In this document: positions 1-5,635 of the stretch, piece after piece
Layout of the letters: every line of letters starts with the position of its first letter
How positions within the stretch are numbered: the first letter of the stretch is position 1
Origin: JBBDRX01 sp040905245
Lineage (GTDB): Bacteria; Bacteroidota; Rhodothermia; Balneolales; Balneolaceae
NCBI GenBank assembly: GCA_040905245.1
Contig: JBBDRX010000028.1
Coordinates: forward strand, 1 to 9,236
Direction: 5' to 3'
Length of the DNA: 9,236 nucleotides
Program-made: the position numbers and the translations under genes
Notes under the pieces: model-generated
The model's input: the letters and a program-made list of their open reading frames with translations, nothing else
Told to the model about the DNA's origin: nothing
Databases searched by the model: none

Positions 1-295
1 AGCAGCGGGGACCCGGGGCCGGCAGCTTTTGGACGGAGCCGGTGAGGTCAAATTTTATGGGGAGTACTATCCGGTTCGCGCTCGAATCGATCTGCTGGAC
101 GGACTGTCCGGACACGCGGATCAGCAAGAACTGATCGATTGGGTCTCGGAGCTGAAGTCACCGCCCGAACGGGTTTTTCTGGTTCATGGTGAACCGCAGG
201 CACTGGATGCACTTCGGGTAAAACTTACTGACCGGTATGGATGGAGTCCGGAGATCCCAGATCTTTTCGGGATCGAGGAGTTGATATGGGAGTAG
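1..295 (+). CDS. β-CASP metallo-β-lactamase-fold RNase-like protein, C-terminal end (5'-truncated by window)
   Basis: The reading frame is open from base 2 and ends at TAG 293-295, giving about 97 residues of the C-terminus. It contains a Ser-Gly-His-Ala-Asp motif (107-121) and a Val-His-Gly-Glu motif (182-193), separated by a helix rich in Glu/Leu. These match β-CASP motifs B and C of the CPSF-73/RNase J-like RNA-processing metallo-β-lactamases, whose histidines take part in zinc binding. The segment before them (about residues 4-11, Thr-Arg-Gly-Arg then Leu-Leu-Asp-Gly) also fits the usual family pattern just before the final domain. The protein is therefore probably a cytoplasmic zinc-dependent RNA exo/endonuclease of the bacterial 'MBL fold RNA-specific exonuclease' type. 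The N-terminal lactamase motif HxHxDH is outside the window, so catalytic competence cannot be judged. No obvious hairpin terminator follows. The family is confident; the exact substrate is unknown. Confidence 0.87.
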   Translation, partial: AAGTRGRQLLDGAGEVKFYGEYYPVRARIDLLDGLSGHADQQELIDWVSELKSPPERVFLVHGEPQALDALRVKLTDRYGWSPEIPDLFGIEELIWE

Positions 296-686
296 GGACA
301 GTCGTTGCTGGACGGTTAGTTTCTGCAATACCTTACCTGGGAATACAAATCAACTGTGGATGCGGTAGGTACGTTTTCAGGACACCAGCAAAATCTCTTC
401 AATCCGGTAGGCGTGCAGCATGTCGTGCATGGCCAGGTGTCGGAACATGATAAAGACTGAATAGGTCGTATACTCTTCATGAGTCGCCTCTTTGACCCAC
501 TCCTCCGGGCTCAACTGTTTCAGTCGTCCGACAAGTCGTACACAGTACTGCCTGCAAGATAGTGGATGTTCGGGAATGATATCTACGTGCACTGGAACAA
601 CGGGTTTTGATGCTGTATCTTTGTCCGATCCAACCTGAAAATGGTTTTTTGTACGAGTTATTGAACCCCGATAAACCGATCCGAAT
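296..686. other. Gap of 391 bp between the RNase-like and cytochrome-like genes
   Basis: Apart from the short minus-strand ORF at 377-592 this stretch holds no convincing gene on either strand. I see no strong inverted repeat followed by a T-run after the RNase-like gene. I see no confident -33/-7 promoter pair ahead of the ATG at 687. An oligo-T run at 645-650 followed by G resembles a lone -33 TTTG element, but no TAnnTTTG lies at the right distance. Confidence 0.5.
377..592 (-). CDS. Short DinB-like (helical bundle) protein or gene remnant
   Basis: This ORF of 71 residues starts at GTG 592-590 and ends at TGA 379-377. The C-terminal half looks like genuine coding sequence: a Trp-containing stretch (residue 32), then His-Glu-Glu-Tyr-Thr, then a helix HLAMHDMLHAYRIEE with His at 52, 56 and 60. 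That His spacing and the following Tyr-Arg-Ile pattern recall the last helix of DinB/YfiT-type four-helix-bundle proteins, where such His residues bind a metal ion. DinB proteins are usually about 150-170 residues, so this would be less than half. The frame stays open upstream to about base 708, inside the start of the divergent cytochrome-like gene, but with no ATG and no recognisable DinB N-terminus. There is no clear ribosome binding site. It may be a real small protein or the remains of a truncated DinB gene. The family assignment is by pattern only. Confidence 0.4.
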   Translation of the reverse strand: MHVDIIPEHPLSCRQYCVRLVGRLKQLSPEEWVKEATHEEYTTYSVFIMFRHLAMHDMLHAYRIEEILLVS

Positions 687-1178
687 ATGACACGATTCTC
701 TGTATTTCAAACACTTCTTCTTCTACTTGTAATCGTTGGATTTTTCTGGTTATGGATACGGGTCGGGGATTTGGAACAGGAGAGTTCATCTGAGTCGTTA
801 CCTGAGGTACATGTTCTGATGAGCGAGATGCAGACGCATCTGCACAAGCTCTCGTTTTCGGTACTGGAGGAGAATGAAGCGTTGACTCATTTCTATCTTC
901 ATGAACTGGAAGAGGTGATCGGTGATCTTTCCGACAACGAACTTACGTACGAAGGGTATAAGATCAGCCAGTTAACCCGGCAAATGCTGCAGCCTGCATT
1001 CAGCGAACTGGATCGGGCGGCCGAACAGGGAGAGTGGGAGCAAATTCAGGGTCGGTTGAACAGTCTGGTTCAAACCTGTAACAGCTGTCACATGGCCACC
1101 GATCACGGGGAAATTGTGATACGGGGCAGGGCCGAGCAGAACCCGTTCAATCAGGACTTCTCTGCTCCGACTGATTAA
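687..1178 (+). CDS. Membrane-anchored CxxCH protein, cytochrome c'-like four-helix bundle (putative)
   Basis: The protein has 163 residues. Residues 8-25 form one hydrophobic segment rich in Leu, Val, Phe and Trp with no small-residue cleavage site after it, so it is probably an uncleaved anchor with the rest in the periplasm. The body is almost wholly helical by composition (about residues 40-80, 85-115, 115-135), and one heme c site, CNSCH, lies at 131-135 near the C-terminus. A helical bundle with a single CxxCH on its last helix is the layout of cytochrome c' and related proteins, so covalent heme attachment and a redox or small-ligand-binding role are likely. That is inference, because no close family is recognised by eye. 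The ATG at 687 is the only start ahead of the membrane segment. The gene appears monocistronic: the next gene is convergent. The distal axial ligand cannot be assigned from sequence alone. Confidence 0.7.
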   Translation: MTRFSVFQTLLLLLVIVGFFWLWIRVGDLEQESSSESLPEVHVLMSEMQTHLHKLSFSVLEENEALTHFYLHELEEVIGDLSDNELTYEGYKISQLTRQMLQPAFSELDRAAEQGEWEQIQGRLNSLVQTCNSCHMATDHGEIVIRGRAEQNPFNQDFSAPTD

Positions 1179-1315
1179 AAGGGGCTTTTCGCTGTACGAA
1201 CTGTTTACCATTCCCGCCGTCAGCGGAAGCATGTCTTTCTCCAATGGTTGCACCTTGTCGATAATCCGGCATCCGATACGTTACTCCTTTGAATGGATAA
1301 ATTTCGGCTGGTGAA
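1179..1315. other. Convergent 3'-3' spacer, no gene
   Basis: This 137-bp spacer separates the 3' ends of the cytochrome-like gene and the trans-sulfuration enzyme. A short symmetric AAAAGGGGCTTTT lies at 1177-1189, overlapping the stop codon. Its stem is only five mostly A-U pairs, so it would be a poor terminator. I see no better candidate. Confidence 0.4.
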
Positions 1316-2434
1316 TCAGGAGAGAGCCTGTTCCATGTCTTCAAGCAGATCTTCCGGGTGCTCCAGCCCAACGCTGATCCGAATCAGGTTTTGCGGGGTA
1401 ATCGACCCCTCTCCTTCACTGCTGCGACGGTGCTCCCAGGTACTCTCCACACCACCGAGGCTGGTTGCCCGTCTGATCAGCCGGGACTTCCCAACGATTT
1501 GAATAGCCTCTTCGGGACCACCATCGATCAGAAAGGAGATCATCCCGCCAAATCCGCTCATCTGCTTTTTAGCGATGTCGTGCTGAGGATGGGAGGGTAG
1601 GCCTGGATAGTAGACTTCGTCAACGCGTGGATGGCCGGAAAGATACGTTGCCAGTGCTTCTGCGTGTTCGTTGTGCCCTTTCATCCGATAGGGTATGGTT
1701 CGGGTACTTCTGCTGAACATCCAGCAGTCGTGTGGAGAGGGTACAGCTCCGCTCATCTTCTGAGTGATCTGAATCTGTTCATACAGAGGGTCCATACGTT
1801 TTGTGATAATGGCTCCTCCCAACAGGTCGCTGTGGCCGCCAAAATACTTTGAAGTGGAGTGCAGTACCAGATCGGCTCCCAGTTTCAGAGGCAGCTGATT
1901 TACCGGTGTCGGCCAGGTGTTGTCCACCAGTAGATGAATCTCCTCCGGCCGGGTCAGTGCGCTGACAGCTTCAATATCGGTAATACGCATCAGGGGGTTG
2001 GAGGGCGATTCGACCCAGATCAACCGTGTGTTGGGGCGTATGGAGGATTCGATCGTATGGATGTCGGTCATTGGAATAAAGTCAATTTCCAGGCCCCAAC
2101 GCATCATGATCTTATTGGCCATGATTCGGTTGCCCGCATAAACATCTTCAGGAATCAGTACATGATCTCCGGGTTTGAGCGACTGTAGTGTGGCTGTGGC
2201 AGCGGCCACTCCGGACGAAAATGCGGCAGCAGCAACGCCTCCCTCCAGATTGGCAAGAAGAGCCTCGAACTGCAGGCGATTGGGATTTCCCAACCGGGTG
2301 TAATGCAGGTCCTGTTCGGACCGGCCTTTTGAATCAATCTCAAAAATGGTGCTCGGCGAAATGGGAGGGACTACGGAAGATCCCGGATTCTCAATATCGA
2401 GTCCGGTGTGGATGGCTCTGGTTTCGAAGCGCAT
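1316..2434 (-). CDS. PLP-dependent trans-sulfuration enzyme (cystathionine γ-synthase/γ-lyase type)
   Basis: The protein is 372 residues from the ATG at 2434-2432, close to the usual 370-400 of the Cys/Met-metabolism PLP family (fold type I). Visible family residues are YTRLGNP at 45-51 (Tyr45 and Arg47 contact the neighbouring subunit's PLP phosphate), Tyr99 in the EDVYAGN loop, Asp171 in VDNT (pyridine N), Lys196 in HSTSKYFGGH (Schiff-base lysine), SLGGVES at 325-331 and Arg352 in LIRISVG (substrate carboxylate). Glu330 in the SLGGVES loop is at the position associated with γ-type chemistry, so cystathionine γ-synthase or γ-lyase is favoured over β-lyase. O-acylhomoserine sulfhydrylation or methionine γ-lysis cannot be excluded. 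The region after it (331-345) is unusually charged (WEHRRSSEGEG). The frame stays open upstream to 2551, but those 39 residues lack family similarity and overlap a likely promoter, so the internal ATG is chosen. It is cytoplasmic and part of methionine/cysteine metabolism. Confidence 0.9.
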   Translation of the reverse strand: MRFETRAIHTGLDIENPGSSVVPPISPSTIFEIDSKGRSEQDLHYTRLGNPNRLQFEALLANLEGGVAAAAFSSGVAAATATLQSLKPGDHVLIPEDVYAGNRIMANKIMMRWGLEIDFIPMTDIHTIESSIRPNTRLIWVESPSNPLMRITDIEAVSALTRPEEIHLLVDNTWPTPVNQLPLKLGADLVLHSTSKYFGGHSDLLGGAIITKRMDPLYEQIQITQKMSGAVPSPHDCWMFSRSTRTIPYRMKGHNEHAEALATYLSGHPRVDEVYYPGLPSHPQHDIAKKQMSGFGGMISFLIDGGPEEAIQIVGKSRLIRRATSLGGVESTWEHRRSSEGEGSITPQNLIRISVGLEHPEDLLEDMEQALS

Positions 2435-2476
2435 GGCAAAGGATTCTTTTTTAGATAATGAATCTTGGTTTCTGTA

Positions 2477-2506
2477 AAAATATACGATCCAGACTGGTAT
2501 GACAAA
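2477..2506 (-). promoter_or_regulatory. Putative Bacteroidota-type promoter for the trans-sulfuration gene
   Basis: Read on the minus strand there is TTTG (2506-2503), an 18-bp spacer, then TATATTTT (2484-2477). The Bacteroidota housekeeping consensus is TTTG about 19-21 bp ahead of TAnnTTTG, so one base and slight spacing differ. It lies about 43 bp ahead of the ATG at 2434, which would leave a short leader of roughly 35 bases. It also supports choosing that ATG rather than the longer frame. The match is by eye against a loose consensus. Confidence 0.4.
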
Positions 2507-2515
2507 GCCAGTGAT

Positions 2516-2529
2516 TTTCCCCGGGGAAA
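2516..2529. promoter_or_regulatory. Perfect 14-bp palindrome TTTCCCCGGGGAAA, operator candidate
   Basis: The two half-sites TTTCC and GGAAA flank CCGG with perfect symmetry. The palindrome begins 10 bp upstream of the putative -33 box of the minus-strand enzyme gene, a usual place for an activator or repressor site. A related dyad with the same half-sites lies at 2611-2627. A regulator is not identifiable from the window. Confidence 0.45.
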
Positions 2530-2562
2530 GACCGAGCTCGTGCCGGTTCAACCTTTAAAACA

Positions 2563-2576
2563 GGCATAGAAATGCC
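2563..2576. repeat. Inverted repeat GGCAT-N4-ATGCC
   Basis: A 5-bp perfect dyad (2563-2567 and 2572-2576) with an AGAA centre lies roughly midway between the two TTTCC/GGAAA dyads in the divergent spacer. It could be a third protein-binding site or a small hairpin. It has no T-run, so it is not a terminator. Confidence 0.35.
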
Positions 2577-2600
2577 AGTGATTCTGTATGGGATTGTCAC

Positions 2601-2632
2601 TTCTCCGTCACTTTCCCGCGTGGAAAGGAGAA
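2601..2632. promoter_or_regulatory. Nested inverted repeat with CTTTCC-N5-GGAAAG core
   Basis: The core CTTTCC (2611-2616), CGCGT, GGAAAG (2622-2627) is a 6-bp dyad. It is extended by TTCTC (2601-2605) against GAGAA (2628-2632), with five unpaired bases on the left side. Its half-sites repeat those of the palindrome at 2516-2529, with centres about 96-97 bp apart. It lies about 75 bp ahead of the histidine kinase ATG. A T-run at 2642-2647 begins 10 bp further on, too far for a standard intrinsic terminator, and no upstream plus-strand gene needs one. Confidence 0.4.
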
Positions 2633-2706
2633 ATCGGGTCCTTTTTTGCATATCCTTAAATGGATCCCTGACAGGAAACACTATTTTTCGACTCTAAATC
2701 TTGTGA

Positions 2707-5145
2707 ATGAATAGCAATCGGCGACGAAATTTCATCGGCCAAAGCAGCCCCATCCGGCCAGGGAGTAGCAGGAATATTCGAATTTCATGGGTCAGAAGAG
2801 TCTTGGGCAGAATTCTGGGTTACAAACCGGATAGGGATCTCCAACAAGAGTTTCTGGACGAGATCAGTCAGATTTTCAATGAAGAAAAGCGGTTGAAGCC
2901 AGCGCTGGACAGTGTGCTGCATCATCTTGTTCAGTTCGGGGAATTTTCGCTTGCAGAGATCTGGTTGATTGGAGGCGACGGAAAGCAAATTAACCTGGCT
3001 TCTTCTTTGGCTGAATCGGAGCCTACGGGAATATTTTACCACAAAAGTCAGACCATTCGGTCGTTTCGGATGGGGGAGGGGTTGCCCGGAACCGTCTGGC
3101 AGAACGACCGGATTGAGGTGTGGGATCGACTGGACGAGCATCCTTCGTTTGTTCGTCGGGAAGCGGCCCGGGAGGCGGGCCTGATTTCAGCTCTTGGACT
3201 TCCGTTGATTCATCACGATCAGGTGATTGGTGTGTTGCTGTTTCTATCGGACCGTGAGTACGAAGCACTTGCCTATTACAAAGATTTTTTCCTGAATCTG
3301 GAGACCCGGCTCGGCTCGGAATTGAGACGCAAGCAGCTCGAGGAGGAACTGGCTCGCGTATTCGATACGGCTCCCGATATGATTGCCATGGTCGATTTCG
3401 ATGGAGTGTTTAAGCGGATCAACCGGGCGGGTTGCCGCATGCTGGCTTATAAGGCCAAAGAACTTCTCGGGGTTCCTTTTACAGAACTTGCACATCCCGA
3501 AGAACAGGAGCGGCTGGAAAGTCTTCTGAACCGGCTTCCGGTCGGAGAGAGCGTCATCTATTTTGAGGGACGATTCCTGACCAAAACGGGAGATATCGTC
3601 TGGCTGGACTGGAGCTGTTCCATTTCCGAAGAGGAAGAACTGATCTACGTTGTTGCGAAGGATATCACAGAAAAAAAGACACTGGAACAGCTTGTGGAAC
3701 GCTCCAGTCAGATGGCGCAGATCGGAAACTGGGAACTCGATTTTAGTGAAGACGGAGATGGCGATTCGATGTATTGGTCGCCCATGACCCGTGAAATTCT
3801 GGAGGTCGACGATGAATACAATCCGTCACTGACGGGCGGGTTCGAGTTTTACGAACCCGAGAGCCGCCAGCGGATTCAACAGGCCGTTGAACAGCTTATT
3901 GAGACGGGTGAGGAGTTCGACGAGGATCTGCTTATCACGACAGCCCGGGGACTGCAGAAATGGATTCGGTGCATTGGCCAGGCCGAACACATTGGCGACC
4001 GCTGCCTGAAGATCTACGGCAGCTTTCAGGATATTCACGATCACAAAGTAACAGAGCTGGAGCTGGAGCAGGCGGTGGAAGAGAGGAATGCCATTCTGGA
4101 GAGTATTAGAGACGCTTTTTTCGCTGTAGATCGGGACTGGGTGGTTACCTACTGGAACCGGGAGGCGGAACTTCTTCTGGAAAATAACAGAAGTGAGATT
4201 GTCGGGAAAAACCTTTGGGAGGTCTATCCCGATGCAGTGGAGCTCGATTTCTATTCCCAGTATCAAAAAGCGATGAAGACCGGTGAAACCGTCCGTTTTG
4301 AGGAGTACTACCCTGGTAAAGAGATATGGCTCGATGTAACCGCTTATCCGTCGGAGAACAGCCTCTCGGTCTATTTCAGGGATGTCAGTACCCGCAAGAA
4401 GGCGGATATTCAGTTGCGCCAGTTCAACGAATCCCTGCAGAAGCAGGCGCGGGAGCTGGAGCTCTCCAACCAGGAACTTGAGCAGTTCGCTTATGTTGCT
4501 TCTCACGATCTGCAGGAGCCGCTGCGGATGGTTACCGGGTTTTTGACCCAGCTCGAGAAAAAATATGCCGGTCAGCTGGACGATCGCGCCCGGCAGTACA
4601 TCGACTATGCGGTGGACGGAGCCCGGCGTATGAGACAGATAATTCTGGATCTTCTGGACTACTCCAGAGTCGGCAGGGAAGAGCTGGAGCTGGAGGATGT
4701 CTCCATTCAGGATCTGGTGGACCAGGTTCTTGTGGTGCAGAAAGAGAGAATCCGGGAGAGTTCGGCAACGATTCATACCGATCATTTACCGGTGGTCCGG
4801 GGGCCCAGGGGGCCTCTGCTTCAGGTGTTGCACAATCTAATCAGCAATGCCCTCAAGTATCATCGCCCAGGGGTTCCGCCGGAAGTTCGGGTCACTGTCC
4901 GGGAGACGGATGAGGACTGGACTCTGTCTGTGAAAGACAATGGTATCGGGATTTCGGAAGAGTACCGGGAAAAAATCTATATTATTTTTCAGAGGCTGCA
5001 TGCCCGGGACGAGTATCCGGGCTCTGGAATTGGGCTGGCAATCGTGAAAAAAATTGCAGACAATCTGGGAGGATCCATCAGGGTCGATTCATCACCCGGT
5101 AAAGGGTCACAGTTTCATTTTACCTTTCCCAAGCAGAATCGATAG
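2707..5145 (+). CDS. Soluble hybrid-sensor histidine kinase, GAF-PAS-PAS-PAS-HisKA-HATPase
   Basis: The protein is 812 residues with no membrane segment, so it should sense cytoplasmic signals. A basic N-terminus (1-40) is followed by a GAF domain (about 45-205), three PAS domains (about 213-322, 333-446, 459-563, two ending in DIT/DVS-type motifs), a coiled-coil linker (565-592), HisKA with His600 in FAYVASHDLQEPLRMV, and HATPase with N-box HNLISNALKYH (709-719), G1 DNGIGI (744-749) and G2 GSGIGLAIVKKI (772-783). All catalytic motifs are intact. The H-box style is that of phytochrome-like kinases that pair with Rcp1-type receivers, which fits the receiver gene 40 bp downstream. No PHY domain is present, and I see no chromophore-binding Cys in the expected context, so light sensing is not supported. 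An in-frame TGA directly precedes the ATG, fixing the earliest start. The sensed signal is unknown. Confidence 0.93.
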   Translation: MNSNRRRNFIGQSSPIRPGSSRNIRISWVRRVLGRILGYKPDRDLQQEFLDEISQIFNEEKRLKPALDSVLHHLVQFGEFSLAEIWLIGGDGKQINLASSLAESEPTGIFYHKSQTIRSFRMGEGLPGTVWQNDRIEVWDRLDEHPSFVRREAAREAGLISALGLPLIHHDQVIGVLLFLSDREYEALAYYKDFFLNLETRLGSELRRKQLEEELARVFDTAPDMIAMVDFDGVFKRINRAGCRMLAYKAKELLGVPFTELAHPEEQERLESLLNRLPVGESVIYFEGRFLTKTGDIVWLDWSCSISEEEELIYVVAKDITEKKTLEQLVERSSQMAQIGNWELDFSEDGDGDSMYWSPMTREILEVDDEYNPSLTGGFEFYEPESRQRIQQAVEQLIETGEEFDEDLLITTARGLQKWIRCIGQAEHIGDRCLKIYGSFQDIHDHKVTELELEQAVEERNAILESIRDAFFAVDRDWVVTYWNREAELLLENNRSEIVGKNLWEVYPDAVELDFYSQYQKAMKTGETVRFEEYYPGKEIWLDVTAYPSENSLSVYFRDVSTRKKADIQLRQFNESLQKQARELELSNQELEQFAYVASHDLQEPLRMVTGFLTQLEKKYAGQLDDRARQYIDYAVDGARRMRQIILDLLDYSRVGREELELEDVSIQDLVDQVLVVQKERIRESSATIHTDHLPVVRGPRGPLLQVLHNLISNALKYHRPGVPPEVRVTVRETDEDWTLSVKDNGIGISEEYREKIYIIFQRLHARDEYPGSGIGLAIVKKIADNLGGSIRVDSSPGKGSQFHFTFPKQNR

Positions 5146-5175
5146 CCGAACTACTGTCCGAAAGGAAACCAATCC

Positions 5176-5179
5176 GGAG
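5176..5179 (+). promoter_or_regulatory. Ribosome binding site GGAG deciding the receiver start
   Basis: GGAG lies six bases ahead of the ATG at 5186 and touches the alternative in-frame ATG at 5180. The spacing favours 5186. Most other genes here lack such a site, as is common in Bacteroidota, so the match may be fortuitous. Confidence 0.45.
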
Positions 5180-5185
5180 ATGGCC

Positions 5186-5635
5186 ATGGATACAGTACAC
5201 ATACTGCTTGTTGAAGATAATGAGGGGGACATCGTACTGACAAAGGAGGCGCTGGCCGAAGGCCGTATTGCCAACACGCTGACAGTCGTCCGAAACGGCC
5301 GGGATGCGATCGACTGTATTTTCCAGAAGGGTGCCTATAAAAAAGCCAAACGCCCGGACCTGATTCTACTGGATGTGAATCTGCCGCTGAAGAGCGGACA
5401 CGAAGTATTGGAAAAGGTGAAGGAGGATGAAGTAACCCGGCAAATACCGGTTATCATGTTAACTACCTCCTCTTCTGATCAGGATGTGAAACGATCCTAC
5501 AAAGCCCACGCCAACTGTTACATCACAAAACCGGTCGGGGCGGATGCCTTTGTGCGAGCGGTATTGACCATTGAGGATTTCTGGTTTCGTCTGGTTCATC
5601 TTCCCGACAAACCACCCTCAAAGCCGATAGGATAG
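5186..5635 (+). CDS. Single-domain response regulator, Rcp1/CheY-like
   Basis: The protein is 149 residues and is entirely a receiver domain with a short tail. Visible are Glu10-Asp11 (acidic pocket), Asp63 in LILLDVNLP (phosphoacceptor), Thr93-Thr94 in VIMLTTSS and Lys115 in ITKPVG. The ending with DFWFRLVHLP (131-140) is typical of Rcp1-like receivers, the partners of phytochrome-type kinases, in which this region helps dimerise. There is no DNA-binding or enzymatic output domain, so it probably relays phosphate or acts by protein contact. The upstream kinase gene ends 40 bp earlier on the same strand, so the two are almost certainly one operon and a cognate pair. The start could also be the ATG at 5180 (two residues longer). 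The 3' end overlaps the convergent gene's 3' end by 18 bp. Confidence 0.92.
   Translation: MDTVHILLVEDNEGDIVLTKEALAEGRIANTLTVVRNGRDAIDCIFQKGAYKKAKRPDLILLDVNLPLKSGHEVLEKVKEDEVTRQIPVIMLTTSSSDQDVKRSYKAHANCYITKPVGADAFVRAVLTIEDFWFRLVHLPDKPPSKPIG

Larger units (their letters stand above)
2507..2583. repeat. 10-bp direct repeat GCCAGTGATT, two copies
   Basis: Identical copies of GCCAGTGATT lie at 2507-2516 and 2574-2583, 67 bp apart start to start, in the same orientation. The first copy runs from next to the putative -33 element into the TTTCC dyad at 2516; the second begins within the right arm of the GGCAT dyad. They may be paired protein-binding sites or chance; only two copies are seen. Confidence 0.45.

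Noticed and set aside
477..710. A 77-codon minus-strand frame overlapping the DinB-like ORF and the cytochrome-like start
   Set aside because: It has no recognisable motif, its composition is unlike a folded protein, and it competes with a better frame on the same strand.
1177..1189. AAAAGGGGCTTTT as a terminator for the cytochrome-like gene
   Set aside because: The five-pair, A-U rich stem overlaps the stop codon and lacks a following T-run, so it is too weak to call.
2435..2551. A 39-residue N-terminal extension of the trans-sulfuration enzyme starting at 2551
   Set aside because: Family members begin near MRFETRAIHTG, and the extension covers the putative promoter and the palindrome, so it is probably untranslated.
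2435..2706. SAM-type riboswitch ahead of the sulfur-metabolism gene
   Set aside because: The likely promoter leaves only a leader of about 35 bases, and no terminator hairpin with a T-run precedes the ATG at 2434. The dyads lie upstream of that promoter and fit operators better.
3826..4785. A 319-codon open frame on the minus strand inside the histidine kinase gene
   Set aside because: It lies wholly opposite the PAS/HisKA coding region, its translation resembles no protein I know, and the plus-strand frame carries intact kinase motifs throughout.
2707..5145. Bacteriophytochrome call for the kinase
   Set aside because: No PHY domain and no N-terminal PAS with a chromophore cysteine are visible; only the kinase core and partner receiver are phytochrome-like.
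5054..5185. Longer receiver protein starting at 5054 inside the kinase gene
   Set aside because: The extra 44 residues are the out-of-frame kinase C-terminus and intergenic sequence, with no receiver similarity. The receiver fold starts at DTVHILLVEDNE.
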